Counted from the stretch's first letter, positions 17,582 to 27,241 are shown. The stretch is 64,000 nt of DNA from UBA1046 sp050945515 (GCA_050945515.1 JBMNTB010000003.1:1-64000), one strand, 5' to 3'. A program made the numbers and translations. Notes: generated by a model from the letters alone, not told the origin.

Positions 17582-19390
17582 ATGACAAATAAACAGCAAA
17601 ATGTGAGAAATTTTTGCATTATTGCTCATATCGATCACGGCAAGTCGACTTTATCCGACCGTCTGATCGAGCATACGGGTGTCCTGACCAGGCGGGAGAT
17701 GCAGAGCCAGGTTCTGGACAATATGGATCTGGAGCGGGAGCGCGGCATTACGATTAAGGCGCAGGCCGTGCGCATGAGTTACCGGGCACCGAACGGTGAA
17801 AATTATATTTTAAATTTGATTGACACGCCCGGTCATGTCGATTTCAACTATGAGGTTTCTCGTTCGCTGGCCGCCTGTGACGGCGCTATTTTGGTTGTGG
17901 ACGCGGCACAAGGCATTGAGGCTCAGACATTGGCCAATGCCTATCTGGCGATCGATGCCGATCTGGAAATCCTGCCTGTGATCAATAAAATTGATCTGCC
18001 GGCAGCCAGACCGGATGAGATCAAACATGAGATTGAGGATGTGATAGGCCTCGATGCGTCAACAGTGCCTTTGATCTCCGCCAAGGAAGATATCGGTATT
18101 GAAGAAGTGCTGCGGCAAGTTGTTGAAAAACTGCCGGCTCCTGAGGGGGATAAGGACGCTCCTTTACAAGCTTTGATCTTTGACTCCCAATACGATACTT
18201 ATAGGGGCGTGATCGTGCATGTCAATATCCGCCAGGGTCAAGTCAAAACCGGTGATGAAATCCTGATGATGAATACAGGGAAGAGCTTTATAGTGACTGA
18301 AGTCGGTTATTTCCATCCGGGTTCGTTCATGGAGTCCGACAAACTGATAGCAGGGGATGTCGGCTATATTATTGCCAGCATCAAGAATGTCCGCGACACA
18401 GCTGTAGGCGATACCGTAACGCTGAAACAAGCCCCGGCGGCCAGTCCGCTGCCGGGCTATAAGCCTGTACAGCAGATGGTGTTCTGCGGCATGTATCCGG
18501 TCGACGGCGCTGACTATCCCGCACTCCGCGATGCCCTGGAGAAGGTACAGCTCAATGACGCTGCTCTGTCCTTTGAACCCGAGACATCAATAGCTCTGGG
18601 TTTTGGTTTCCGTTGTGGTTTCCTGGGCCTTTTGCATTATGAGATCATTCAGGAGCGTCTGGAGCGCGAGTTCAATCTTGACCTGATCACAACGGCGCCT
18701 TCCGTGGAATACCATCTGCGGCTCAAAGACGGCAGAACGGTCAAGTTAGACAATCCGACCAATATGCCCGAACCGGATAAAATTGAAGCGATTGAGGAGC
18801 CGATTGTGCATGCCTCGATCATGACGCCGAAAGAATATATCGGCAATATCATGAGCTTGTGCCAGGAGCGCCGCGGACTCTATCTGAACACGGAATATCT
18901 CGATGCCAATCGAGCCAATCTGCATTATGAAATGCCTCTGAACGAGATCATCTACGATTTCTTTGATGCTCTGAAGTCGCGCTCGCGCGGCTATGCTTCG
19001 CTGGATTATGAGCTGAAAGGCTATGAGCCGTCCGATCTGGTTAAGCTGGATATCCTGATCAATAACGAACCGGTCGATGCGCTGACTTTCATTGTGCATC
19101 GCGACCATGCCTACGCGCGCGGCCGCCATATGACGGAGAAGCTGCAACAGAATATTCCTCGACATCAGTTTGAAGTGCCGATTCAAGCTGCCATCGGCGG
19201 CAAGATTATTGCTCGCGAAACTGTGCGTGCCTATCGCAAGGACGTGACTGCCAAATGCTATGGCGGCGATATCAGCCGCAAGAAAAAATTGCTGGAGAAA
19301 CAAAAAGAGGGCAAGAAGCGTATGCGGCATATAGGTTCGGTCGAAGTTCCGCAGGAAGCTTTTATGAGCGTGCTGAAACTGGACGAGTAG
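17582..19390 (+). CDS. lepA: Elongation factor 4 (LepA), ribosomal back-translocase GTPase
   Basis: This 602-residue protein has all G motifs: AHIDHGKST (G1), DTPGHVDF (G3), NKIDLP (G4) and SAKEDIG (G5). The LepA-specific C-terminal domain ends in RKKKLLEKQKEGKKRMR, and EF-G domain IV is lacking, as expected. It acts on stalled or mis-translocated ribosomes. A signal peptidase gene lies directly upstream, recalling the lepA-lepB pairing in other bacteria with the order reversed. Confidence 0.97.
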   Translation: MTNKQQNVRNFCIIAHIDHGKSTLSDRLIEHTGVLTRREMQSQVLDNMDLERERGITIKAQAVRMSYRAPNGENYILNLIDTPGHVDFNYEVSRSLAACDGAILVVDAAQGIEAQTLANAYLAIDADLEILPVINKIDLPAARPDEIKHEIEDVIGLDASTVPLISAKEDIGIEEVLRQVVEKLPAPEGDKDAPLQALIFDSQYDTYRGVIVHVNIRQGQVKTGDEILMMNTGKSFIVTEVGYFHPGSFMESDKLIAGDVGYIIASIKNVRDTAVGDTVTLKQAPAASPLPGYKPVQQMVFCGMYPVDGADYPALRDALEKVQLNDAALSFEPETSIALGFGFRCGFLGLLHYEIIQERLEREFNLDLITTAPSVEYHLRLKDGRTVKLDNPTNMPEPDKIEAIEEPIVHASIMTPKEYIGNIMSLCQERRGLYLNTEYLDANRANLHYEMPLNEIIYDFFDALKSRSRGYASLDYELKGYEPSDLVKLDILINNEPVDALTFIVHRDHAYARGRHMTEKLQQNIPRHQFEVPIQAAIGGKIIARETVRAYRKDVTAKCYGGDISRKKKLLEKQKEGKKRMRHIGSVEVPQEAFMSVLKLDE

Positions 19391-19416
19391 TTAAAATAAG
19401 CTGAGAATTTACCGAG

Positions 19417-19444
19417 TGCCGGATCATTAAACTGTGATCCGGCA
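19417..19444 (+). terminator. Hairpin after lepA, possible terminator
   Basis: TGCCGGATCA and TGATCCGGCA form a perfect 10-bp stem with an eight-base loop, 26 bp after the lepA stop. No T-run follows, so termination may be weak and the lipoprotein gene downstream may be partly cotranscribed. Confidence 0.4.
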
Positions 19445-19475
19445 TTACCGATAAAAGAAACGAGGTACACATTTT

Positions 19476-20228
19476 ATGGCGCCTTCGCATAATAAGTATT
19501 GGAAATTGTTTGCTGTTCTTATGGCATTGGCAATGGTGATATTATCGACTGCCTGTGCCGGTAAAAAATCTGCGGAAGCAACGAAGACGGAAGCGACCGG
19601 TCCCGTGCCTATGGGCAGTGAGACAGAGCTTGAGGAGACGGCGGCACCTGAAGTGACTGAGACTGAGGCAGAGACGACCGGGGTCGAAACCACTGCGCCG
19701 GAGGCGACTGCCGCCGCAACTGCTGTGACGGAATCCGAGGATGCGGCAACGACGACCGGGGCTGAGGCACCGGAAGTTTATTGGGTTTTTGAATCGACCA
19801 GTCTGGAAAATGAGAAGATAAACCATACTAAATTGGCTGACTATAAGGTGACGCTGGTAAATGTGTGGGCGACTTATTGTCCGCCTTGCCTGGAAGAGAT
19901 GCCGTATTTGGCTCAGGTGGCCAGGGAATATGCAGACAAAGAGGTCGGTTTCATGGGTATTGTCAGCGACATCAGCGAGAATGAACCCGATCAGGCTCTG
20001 CTGGGCATTGCCAATCAAATGGTCAGCGATGCCGGGATCGAATTCACTAATATATTGGCCAGTGATTCGATTATCCGTTCGATCCTGTCCGGGGTACAAG
20101 CGGTGCCGACAACTTTCTTCATGGACAGTAAAGGCAATCTGATCGGCAAGGTCATTGTCGGTTCAATGACGCTGGAGCAGATGCGTGAGCATATCGAATT
20201 GGCGCTGGCCGAGGTTGCACAACCCTAA
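19476..20228 (+). CDS. Thioredoxin-like lipoprotein (TlpA/ResA type)
   Basis: This 250-residue protein has a signal sequence ending in a lipobox-like LSTAC with C27 as the lipidated residue. A low-complexity T/E/A linker (about 30-100) precedes a TlpA-like thioredoxin fold with active site WATYCPPC (C135, C138). It should act outside the membrane as a thiol-disulfide reductase, for example in cytochrome or surface-protein maturation. No cytochrome maturation genes or CcdA partner are visible nearby. The cis-proline region AVPTTFF is present. Confidence 0.88.
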   Translation: MAPSHNKYWKLFAVLMALAMVILSTACAGKKSAEATKTEATGPVPMGSETELEETAAPEVTETEAETTGVETTAPEATAAATAVTESEDAATTTGAEAPEVYWVFESTSLENEKINHTKLADYKVTLVNVWATYCPPCLEEMPYLAQVAREYADKEVGFMGIVSDISENEPDQALLGIANQMVSDAGIEFTNILASDSIIRSILSGVQAVPTTFFMDSKGNLIGKVIVGSMTLEQMREHIELALAEVAQP

Positions 20229-20383
20229 CTCATAACCCTGAAAAGGCGGTTGTAATTGTGCAAAAAAATGACAAAGCTGACTAATTGGCAGAGATCAAAA
20301 AGAGAGACATGAACCTGCGGTGATGCAGGCTTGCCAAGTGGAGTTTGAGCAGAAGAAAGCCCGGGCAGACCAAGCCTAAATTT

Positions 20384-21367
20384 CTACTTCGGGAACAGAC
20401 AGGAGAGAAATTCTGCGGCGCTGATATTGCCCAGATATAAACTGAGAGGCAGCGTGGTCAAGATAGCGGCGGTGCTGTCTTTTTCGTAGAGCAGTCCGGT
20501 CAGAGCCTGTTCCAGAGCGGAGATAGGAACCAGGCCTAAGAAATCACCACTGATCTTAAGATCCTGAATTCTGCCCTTGGCGATGTCGAGATTGACTTCG
20601 ACTTTGCCACCCGGAAAACGCTTGGCGCAGTTCAGTGTGCCTGGTGGCTCTTTACCTTGATTCCAGTCCGAGCTGGCATATTTGGCAGCTGCCAACTGCC
20701 GGATTTCTGTCAATTGAGCTTGATTCAAGGTGATTTTGGTCATGGGCGGCAGAGCGGACAGAAGCTGTTGCCGGAATTCGTTCAGTGAGATCTCCCAGCC
20801 CAGATGATCTTTGATATTGACGACACGGCTCCGCACCGATTTAACTCCTTTGGATATCAGCTTAGTCGGATCTGCCCGCAGAACTGTGCCCAGCACTGTC
20901 AGATCGGAGGAAAAGAGTAAAGTACCGTGATGCAGCAGTCTGTTCCGACGCAGGGCTTGTGCGGTGCCGGATATTTTGTGTCCGTCCAGGACTATGTCGT
21001 TTCGGCCCTGGGCTTCGGCCGGGATACCTATTTTATGCAGAGCGGATAGTAGGGGAGCGGCTGCTGCTGCCAAATCTAAGGCTGCAAGATCGGGTGCCGG
21101 TGTGATAAAGGAGTAGTTGAGATTGCCCAGATCATGGTAGACGGCGCCGCCCCCGGTTGAGCGCCGAACCACCTCGACGCCCAGACGCCGGACCGCTTCT
21201 GTATCGACTTCGTTTTGCCAATTCTGGTAACGGCCGATGATCACAGCATTGGCATTCTGCCAGAGCAGCATAATCTTGTCGTACTGTGTTAACTCTTGCA
21301 GGCAGTATTCTTCGAAGGCCAGATTGTAAGCAGGATCGTGGGATTTGGTTTCTAAATAATAGTACAT
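20384..21367 (-). CDS. lplA: Lipoate-protein ligase A
   Basis: This protein of about 327 residues attaches lipoate to lipoyl domains by way of lipoyl-AMP. Motifs RRSTGGGAVYHDLGNLNYSF and GRNDI/G-H-K-I-S-G-T-A-Q are typical of LplA, and a C-terminal accessory domain is present. I place the start at ATG 21367 (MYYYLETKS), six bases after AAAGGCG; the frame stays open 17 codons further upstream without family similarity. No lipoyl-dependent complex is in the window, but glycine cleavage H protein is a common substrate in Clostridia. Confidence 0.92.
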   Translation of the reverse strand: MYYYLETKSHDPAYNLAFEEYCLQELTQYDKIMLLWQNANAVIIGRYQNWQNEVDTEAVRRLGVEVVRRSTGGGAVYHDLGNLNYSFITPAPDLAALDLAAAAAPLLSALHKIGIPAEAQGRNDIVLDGHKISGTAQALRRNRLLHHGTLLFSSDLTVLGTVLRADPTKLISKGVKSVRSRVVNIKDHLGWEISLNEFRQQLLSALPPMTKITLNQAQLTEIRQLAAAKYASSDWNQGKEPPGTLNCAKRFPGGKVEVNLDIAKGRIQDLKISGDFLGLVPISALEQALTGLLYEKDSTAAILTTLPLSLYLGNISAAEFLSCLFPK

Positions 21368-21381
21368 GCTTCGCCTTTCAT

Positions 21382-21420
21382 AAAAAGGAGTGGTGTCATT
21401 CGGGAAGCTGATCACCACTC
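21382..21420 (-). terminator. Terminator of tRNA-Leu, directly before lplA
   Basis: On the minus strand GAGTGGTG (21420-21413) pairs with CACCACTC (21395-21388) and is followed by CTTTTT. It starts five bases past the tRNA CCA end and finishes about 15 bases before the lplA start, so lplA would depend on read-through or on a promoter hidden in the tRNA region. Confidence 0.65.
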
Positions 21421-21424
21421 AAAA

Positions 21425-21507
21425 TGGTGCGGACAACAGGAGTCGAACCTGCATGCTTTCGCACTGGAACCTAAATCCAGCGTGTCTGCCAATTCCACCA
21501 TGTCCGC
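21425..21507 (-). tRNA. tRNA-Leu (UAG)
   Basis: An 83-base cloverleaf with acceptor GCGGACA/TGTCCGC, anticodon loop TTTAGGT (anticodon TAG), a long variable arm as expected for leucine tRNAs, T-loop TTCGACT, and encoded CCA. Confidence 0.95.
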
Positions 21508-21697
21508 GCGTCAGTATTATAGCCTCAGAGCCGATTCTGATGCAAGGTAGAAGTAACGAAAGCAATGGAAGTTCCTTCTTGATGCTTCTTTATATAAGAA
21601 ATTATTGCTTTTTACTACTTTAATTGTAGCAAAGGTTTCCAATTTCAGCTTTGCTTTGTTATTCTGTTAGCATTAAATCGATTGCCGGGGAATTGAG

Positions 21698-22426
21698 ATG
21701 AAAAGAGTCTGCGAAATCTTAGGTAGCACTTCGCTATTTAGGGGTCTGACACATGAACTGTATCATGACTATTGTGAAGGCACACATATTCGTACAGTCT
21801 ACAAAGGTGAAGTGATCGTCAATGAAGGTGATCTTTGTACTGGCGTATATATCGTTATATCAGGTTATATTGCCAGGCAAAAATACTCCAGTTCCGGTGA
21901 GTTCACTACTTTGGATCTGATCGGTCCGAGCGGAACTTTCGGGGAACAGCATATTTTCGGTTCCAGTAAATATTATGAAGCGACTCTGGAAGCAGTGACA
22001 ACGAGTAAAGTAATTCTGGTTTCGCGGGAAAGTCTGCTCAATATGATTTCACGCAGCCCCAAGCTGTTGCACAATTATCTGTTGGTTTTGTCAGACAAGA
22101 TCAGGCTTCAAGAAAGAAGAATTGATTTGCTGTCACAGAAGAGCCTCAGACAGAAGATTTCAGCTTATCTTCTGCATCTATTGCATGACAGTCTGGAGAA
22201 AGAGGGTGAAACTTTTGATTCGGCAACTCAAGTTGTTTCTACCCAGGCAGTCGAGCTGCCGGTTTCCAAGGAAGTTGTGGCCAGACTGCTGGCTATGCCG
22301 CGTCCTTCGTTTTCGCGCGAATTAATTAGCATGGAGCGGGACGGTCTGATTCGGGTCAGCGGCAGGGTAATCTGGCTGATCGATATTGCCGGTCTGGCCA
22401 CAAGTCAGACGGAAGATAATCTTTAA
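21698..22426 (+). CDS. Crp/Fnr-family transcription regulator
   Basis: This 242-residue protein has a cyclic-nucleotide-type beta-barrel (about 20-125), a long dimer helix, and a winged HTH with the predicted recognition segment RPSFSRELISM. It lacks the N-terminal cysteine set of Fnr and has no clear cAMP-binding cassette, so the ligand is unknown. The recognition helix does not carry the RExxxR pattern of Crp. It lies 63 bp upstream of fhs in the same direction, which suggests control of, or cotranscription with, one-carbon metabolism. Confidence 0.88.
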   Translation: MKRVCEILGSTSLFRGLTHELYHDYCEGTHIRTVYKGEVIVNEGDLCTGVYIVISGYIARQKYSSSGEFTTLDLIGPSGTFGEQHIFGSSKYYEATLEAVTTSKVILVSRESLLNMISRSPKLLHNYLLVLSDKIRLQERRIDLLSQKSLRQKISAYLLHLLHDSLEKEGETFDSATQVVSTQAVELPVSKEVVARLLAMPRPSFSRELISMERDGLIRVSGRVIWLIDIAGLATSQTEDNL

Positions 22427-22440
22427 GTCGATCTGTGTCA

Positions 22441-22454
22441 ATATTCATGAATAT
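22441..22454. promoter_or_regulatory. Perfect 14-bp palindrome between the regulator gene and fhs
   Basis: ATATTCATGAATAT is a perfect dyad, 15 bp after the regulator stop and 35 bp before the fhs start. Its position fits an operator for fhs, possibly bound by the adjacent regulator. There is no direct evidence for that. Confidence 0.4.
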
Positions 22455-22489
22455 ATTATCTGATATAGCCTGGGAGGTAAGGAATAATT

Positions 22490-24169
22490 ATGTTATTCAA
22501 AACTGATATTGAAATTGCGCAGGCGGCGGATCTGCGCCCTATAAGTGAAATAGCAGCTAAGATCGGATTGTCGGCTGAGAATTTAATTCCTTATGGGCAT
22601 TATAAGGCGAAAGTTGATCTGAACAGTCTGCAAGACAGAGAGAAAACTGAGCGAGGTAAATTAATTCTCACTACGGCGATTACACCTACTCCGGCCGGTG
22701 AAGGCAAAACAACAGTTACGATCGGTCTTGCTGATGCGCTCAGGCGCTTGGGCCAAAAAAGCATCTCGGTGACCCGGGAGCCTTCAATGGGACCTGTGTT
22801 CGGCATCAAAGGAGGAGCTGCCGGGGGCGGTTATGCTCAGGTGATTCCGATGGAGGATCTGAATCTGCATTTTACCGGTGATATGCATGCGATCGGTGCA
22901 GCTAATAATTTGCTGGCTGCTATGCTGGACAATCATATAACTCAGGGCAACAGCCTCAGAATTGATCCGCGCCGCATCACTTGGAAGCGCGTCGTCGATA
23001 TGAATGATCGACAGCTAAGATTTGTCGTTGATGGGTTAAACGGTACTGCGAACGGAGTTCCTCGTGAAGACGGCTTTGAGATTACGGTTGCTTCCGAGGT
23101 AATGGCGATACTTTGTCTGGCAGATTCATTGGTAGATCTGAAAGAGCGTCTGGCACGAATTGTTGTGGCTTATACTTACGATGACGAACCGGTCACTGCT
23201 GCCGATCTAAAAGCAGAGGGAGCTATGGCCGCCTTGCTGAAGGAAGCTCTGAATCCGAATCTGGTTCAAACACTGGAAGGTACTCCGGCACTGGTACATG
23301 GCGGTCCGTTTGCCAATATTGCCCATGGCTGCAATAGTGTCCTGGCCACCAAATTAGCTCTTGACTATGCTGATTATGTAGTAACGGAAGCCGGATTCGG
23401 CGCTGATTTGGGGGCCGAGAAATTTCTCAATATCAAATGCCGTTCGGCGGGTTTGCAACCGGATGCGGTAGTTCTGGTCGGTACAATCAGAGCCTTGAAG
23501 ATGCATGGCGGGGTAGATAAAGAGCAGTTAAATGCGGAAAATCTGGCAGCGCTGGAGGCCGGGATGCCCAATCTGCTCCGACATATAGACAATATTAAAA
23601 ATGTTTTCAAGCTGCCGGTTGTGGTGGCGATTAATCTTTTTGCCGCCGATACTGAGCGCGAAATGGAACTGGTACGTTCCGGATGCGCCGAGCTGGGTGT
23701 CGGGGTGGCTCTCTGTGAGGTCTGGGCTAAGGGCGGTGCAGGTGGGATAGAATTGGCTGAGGAAGTCATGCGTTTGACGGCGGAAACGAAATCCGATTTT
23801 TCCTTTACTTATGATCTGGATTTGCCGCTTGAGACGAAGCTGGAAACAATTGCCAGGCGAATTTATCGTGCCGATGGTGTCGAACTGACGCCCAAGGCGA
23901 AAAAACAACTCCGGCAGCTCAAGGCTTTGGGCTTTGATCGACTACCGGTTTGTATGGCGAAGACGCAGTACTCTTTCTCGGACGATCCCCAATTGTTGGG
24001 GGCACCGGATAACTTTGTGATTACGGTTCGTAATTTGAAAGTCTCAGCCGGTGCCGGCTTTATAGTTGCGTTGACCGGAGATGTTATGACAATGCCCGGA
24101 CTGCCTCGAATTCCGGCGGCGGAGAAAATAGATATAACTCCTGAGGGCAAAATCAGCGGGTTATTTTGA
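22490..24169 (+). CDS. fhs: Formate-tetrahydrofolate ligase
   Basis: This 559-residue enzyme has the normal family length. A P-loop TPTPAGEGKTT lies near residue 65, followed by GPVFGIKGGAAGGGYAQV. It makes 10-formyl-THF from formate, THF and ATP, or runs backward to yield ATP. In this organism it can use formate from the Pfl enzyme encoded 6 kb away. The Shine-Dalgarno region is GGGAGGTAAGGA upstream of the ATG. Confidence 0.97.
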   Translation: MLFKTDIEIAQAADLRPISEIAAKIGLSAENLIPYGHYKAKVDLNSLQDREKTERGKLILTTAITPTPAGEGKTTVTIGLADALRRLGQKSISVTREPSMGPVFGIKGGAAGGGYAQVIPMEDLNLHFTGDMHAIGAANNLLAAMLDNHITQGNSLRIDPRRITWKRVVDMNDRQLRFVVDGLNGTANGVPREDGFEITVASEVMAILCLADSLVDLKERLARIVVAYTYDDEPVTAADLKAEGAMAALLKEALNPNLVQTLEGTPALVHGGPFANIAHGCNSVLATKLALDYADYVVTEAGFGADLGAEKFLNIKCRSAGLQPDAVVLVGTIRALKMHGGVDKEQLNAENLAALEAGMPNLLRHIDNIKNVFKLPVVVAINLFAADTEREMELVRSGCAELGVGVALCEVWAKGGAGGIELAEEVMRLTAETKSDFSFTYDLDLPLETKLETIARRIYRADGVELTPKAKKQLRQLKALGFDRLPVCMAKTQYSFSDDPQLLGAPDNFVITVRNLKVSAGAGFIVALTGDVMTMPGLPRIPAAEKIDITPEGKISGLF

Positions 24170-24186
24170 TTTAACGCGAAACGGGC

Positions 24187-24214
24187 TGGAAAAACAAAAA
24201 ATATATTGTATAAT
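24187..24214 (+). promoter_or_regulatory. Candidate promoter of the PucR-type regulator and ftsEX operon
   Basis: TGGAAA (24187-24192) and a perfect TATAAT (24209-24214) are 16 bp apart, 45 bp before the next gene. Confidence 0.5.
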
Positions 24215-24258
24215 GCTTTAATGCAGTTCAGACTGCTTAGAATTCTGAAGAAAGGATT

Positions 24259-25386
24259 ATGCGGCTTAGCCAGGGTTTTGTGATGATTTGTATTAAAAAA
24301 TATATGTCGGAGCTGAAACAGTTCCTTGATTGCACGGTAGGAGTTTTGAACTATGACGGCATCGTCATCGATAGTACGGATGATGAAATGCTGGATACGA
24401 AGGATGAGAATATCAGTGCCGTGCTATTAGCCGGGGATCAGATTGTAAAAATCGGGACCAAATCATATAAACTTATCGAGGCCAAAGGTTATGATCCTCT
24501 GGTTATTTTTATTGCCGGTACGGACAAAGCGGCTGAAAATTATCTGCAGCTGATCTCTCGCTGCCTGGCTGCTTCGATCAGGGAAGAGAATGATTATCAT
24601 TTGAAAGAAGTATTTTTGAAAAATGTCCTGCTGGATAATGAACTTCCCGGCGATATCGCACTCAAAGCGAAAGAGCTTGATATTCCATATGCTATTCCCA
24701 GATTAGTCATGCTGGTCAAGGGCCAGTCTGTAGACAGTCTGACCCTGATAAAGACGCTGAATGAAATCTTCCCGGTGGATAAATCGGATTATGTCCTGCC
24801 CCTGGATGAAAATACCATTGCTATTCTTCTGGATGCTTCTGAAAATCATGATCTTGATACTTATGAAGAAATGGCCCGTGAGATTCTGGCCCAGCTGGTC
24901 ACGGATCATCTGATTAGTGCCAGAATCGGTATCGGTCTGATTGCGGATACTCTGAAAGATGCTGCCAGATCCTATCGTGAAGCGGTACTGTCGCTGACGG
25001 TTGGCAATATCTTTGAACCTGCTTCCTATCTGATGCGTTATGACAGGCTGGGATTGGGACGTTTGATTTACCAGCTGCCTCCCACTCTGTGTGAAATGTT
25101 CCTGCAGGAAGTCTTCAAGCCCGGCGCATATGAAGCCCTGGATCGTGAAACTCTGACGACTATCAGCAAATTCTTTGAGAATAGTCTCAACGGCAGTGAG
25201 ACTTCCAGACAACTTTTTGTCCACCGCAATACCTTAGTCTATAGATTGGATAAGGTGCAGAAGATTACCGGGCTTGACCTCAGGAATTTTGACGATGCAG
25301 TTCTCTTTAAGATTGCTGCCATGGTAAAAAGGTATCTGGAGCGCAAAGAAAGCTCCAGATATTATGAGCAAGATTCCTGGTGGTAA
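24259..25386 (+). CDS. PucR/CdaR-type transcription regulator
   Basis: This 375-residue protein has a variable sensory N-terminus, a GGDEF-like middle segment (SARIGIGLIADTLKDAARSY) and, at the C-terminus, the PucR helix-turn-helix: NGSETSRQLFVHRNTLVYRL then ITGLDLRNFDDAVLF. Related proteins control nutrient use genes; the signal here is unknown. ATG 24259 lies only two bases after AAAGGA, so ATG 24283 (nine codons... eight residues later), seven bases after AGGG, is a credible alternative start. It is 12 bp upstream of ftsE and probably cotranscribed with it, an unusual partnership. Confidence 0.88.
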   Translation: MRLSQGFVMICIKKYMSELKQFLDCTVGVLNYDGIVIDSTDDEMLDTKDENISAVLLAGDQIVKIGTKSYKLIEAKGYDPLVIFIAGTDKAAENYLQLISRCLAASIREENDYHLKEVFLKNVLLDNELPGDIALKAKELDIPYAIPRLVMLVKGQSVDSLTLIKTLNEIFPVDKSDYVLPLDENTIAILLDASENHDLDTYEEMAREILAQLVTDHLISARIGIGLIADTLKDAARSYREAVLSLTVGNIFEPASYLMRYDRLGLGRLIYQLPPTLCEMFLQEVFKPGAYEALDRETLTTISKFFENSLNGSETSRQLFVHRNTLVYRLDKVQKITGLDLRNFDDAVLFKIAAMVKRYLERKESSRYYEQDSWW

Positions 25387-25398
25387 ATACGATAAATT

Positions 25399-26334
25399 AT
25401 GGATGATAGCAAAATTATTGAGCTGATCGACGTAGTCAAGGTCTACAAGAACGGTGTTTCCGCCCTTGACCGGGTCAGCTTCACTGTCCGACCCGGCGAG
25501 TTCGTCTTTGTGGTCGGAGAAAGTGGTGCCGGAAAATCCACTTTAATAAAACTTCTGACCTGTGAGGAAAGGGCCAATTCAGGACAAGTGCTATTAGACG
25601 GCTATAATCTGGCTGATCTGTCGCGGCGGCTGGTTCCTTTTCTGCGTCGCAAGATCGGTATGATCTTTCAGGATTTTCGTCTGATCGAGGGCAAAACAGT
25701 ATATGAAAATGTCGCTTTTGCCATGGAGATAATCGGCGCCTCGCGGGACGAAATAAAACGGCGCGTACCGCTGGCTCTGACACAGGTCGGTTTGCGTCAC
25801 AAGTCAGAGATGTACCCCAATGAACTCTCCGGCGGCGAAGCCCAGCGACTGGGAATTGCCAGGGCTATCGTCAATAATCCCACTCTGATTTTGGCCGATG
25901 AGCCGACCGGAAATTTAGATCCGGTAAATGGTGAAGCGATCATGGCCTTGTTGGAATGTATCAATCAAGAGGGTACGACTGTGATTGCCTGTACCCATGA
26001 TAAGGAACTGGTTGACCGGATGGACAAAAGAGTGCTGGAATTTTTAGACGGAAAGCTGATCCGGGACGAGGTACACTCGACTTATGGCAAGCGGCTTAAA
26101 TGTCTTTCCGGATTACAAAAGCGAGAAAACGGATCGACACCCCAAAGAATGCTACAGGAACAAGAACATAATCAGGATTTGGAAGAGCAGCTGGCTAAGC
26201 GCGGACTGGATCATCTCCGTGTTCCGCAAGTGGAGACTATGCAAAAGCTAATAATGGATTCACATAAACGCCGGGCATCACGCAGACGTAATCGTGAAGA
26301 TAAATCTGCAGCTGATGCGGATGAGCTGGAATGA
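25399..26334 (+). CDS. ftsE: Cell division ABC ATPase FtsE with C-terminal extension
   Basis: The ABC core has Walker A GESGAGKST (40-48), signature LSGGEAQ (143-149) and Walker B LILADEP (163-169). It pairs with FtsX, encoded 4 bp downstream, to drive peptidoglycan hydrolase activity at division or elongation sites. FtsE is usually about 228 residues. This protein has 311, with an extra charged tail of about 85 residues (from around 225) rich in K, R, E and Q and ending RRASRRRNREDK...DADELE. The tail has no domain I recognise. Confidence 0.93.
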   Translation: MDDSKIIELIDVVKVYKNGVSALDRVSFTVRPGEFVFVVGESGAGKSTLIKLLTCEERANSGQVLLDGYNLADLSRRLVPFLRRKIGMIFQDFRLIEGKTVYENVAFAMEIIGASRDEIKRRVPLALTQVGLRHKSEMYPNELSGGEAQRLGIARAIVNNPTLILADEPTGNLDPVNGEAIMALLECINQEGTTVIACTHDKELVDRMDKRVLEFLDGKLIRDEVHSTYGKRLKCLSGLQKRENGSTPQRMLQEQEHNQDLEEQLAKRGLDHLRVPQVETMQKLIMDSHKRRASRRRNREDKSAADADELE

Positions 26335-26338
26335 TTGA

Positions 26339-27241
26339 ATGAAGAAAAACGAGATTCGCTATTCAGTTAAACAGGGTTTTGTCAATTTACTGCGGCACCC
26401 GTTATTGTTGTTCTCATCGGTCACAACTTTGACTTTGATGTTGTTTTTGCTCAGTACTTTTGTGGCTGTTTCACTCAATGCCAGCCATCTGGCGAAAATC
26501 TTGGGTCAACAGCCGCCGATAGAAATCATGATGGAGCCCGGTATCGATCAAGAAGCCATTGACGATCTTACTCTGCTGCTGAATGATCATGCCAATGTAA
26601 TTGAAATTAGGGCCTATTCCGCAGAGGAGAATTTTGAAACCTTTAAAAAAAATATTGGTAAAGAAGAGATCTTCAATGAAGACAGCTATGTAGATAATTT
26701 CCCCTCTACCTTTAATATCAGACTGGATGACCCGTCGTTGGCGGAAGAATTCAAAGAGCAGATAATGGCGGAGAGGGGAGTTTTTACCGTTAGTCTGGAG
26801 CATGAGTTGATGAGCTTTCTGGATCGAACTCAGAAAACACTTAATACCGTCGGAGTTGTAGTCTTTCTGGTTCTGGCGCTGGTATCTTCTCTGGTAGTAG
26901 CCAATATGGTGCGGGTGGCGGCACTGTCACGGGCTACGGAAATTAATATTATGAAATATGTCGGAGCAACGGATGGTTATGTCCGAATTCCCTTCCTAAT
27001 AGAGGGTGCCATGGCAGGTCTGCTGGGCGCCTTATTCGGTACTCTGATCTCCGGTATTGTCTATAATCAGCTGCAAAATGTAGTCGCCGGATCGGCGACA
27101 ACAGATTCTTTGGCCTCGCAGCTTCAACTGTTACCAACTTCTCGGATTGTCGGTATTATGCTAATATTAAATATTGCTACAGGTGTTATCTTGTCCATGA
27201 CTGCCAGCTTTTTAGCTCTGAGGCGGCATGTGAAAGTATAG
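26339..27241 (+). CDS. ftsX: Cell division permease FtsX
   Basis: This 300-residue membrane protein has one helix near 21-44, an extracellular domain (about 45-165), and three helices in the C-terminal half, the typical FtsX layout. The extracellular loop should contact a LytM or NlpC-type hydrolase, and the next gene encodes such a protein. Its ATG lies 4 bp after the ftsE stop. Confidence 0.93.
   Translation: MKKNEIRYSVKQGFVNLLRHPLLLFSSVTTLTLMLFLLSTFVAVSLNASHLAKILGQQPPIEIMMEPGIDQEAIDDLTLLLNDHANVIEIRAYSAEENFETFKKNIGKEEIFNEDSYVDNFPSTFNIRLDDPSLAEEFKEQIMAERGVFTVSLEHELMSFLDRTQKTLNTVGVVVFLVLALVSSLVVANMVRVAALSRATEINIMKYVGATDGYVRIPFLIEGAMAGLLGALFGTLISGIVYNQLQNVVAGSATTDSLASQLQLLPTSRIVGIMLILNIATGVILSMTASFLALRRHVKV

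Noticed and set aside
20300..20335. Hairpin CCTGC-GCAGG as lplA terminator
   Set aside because: The stem is only five pairs, and the T-run on the minus strand is ten bases away.
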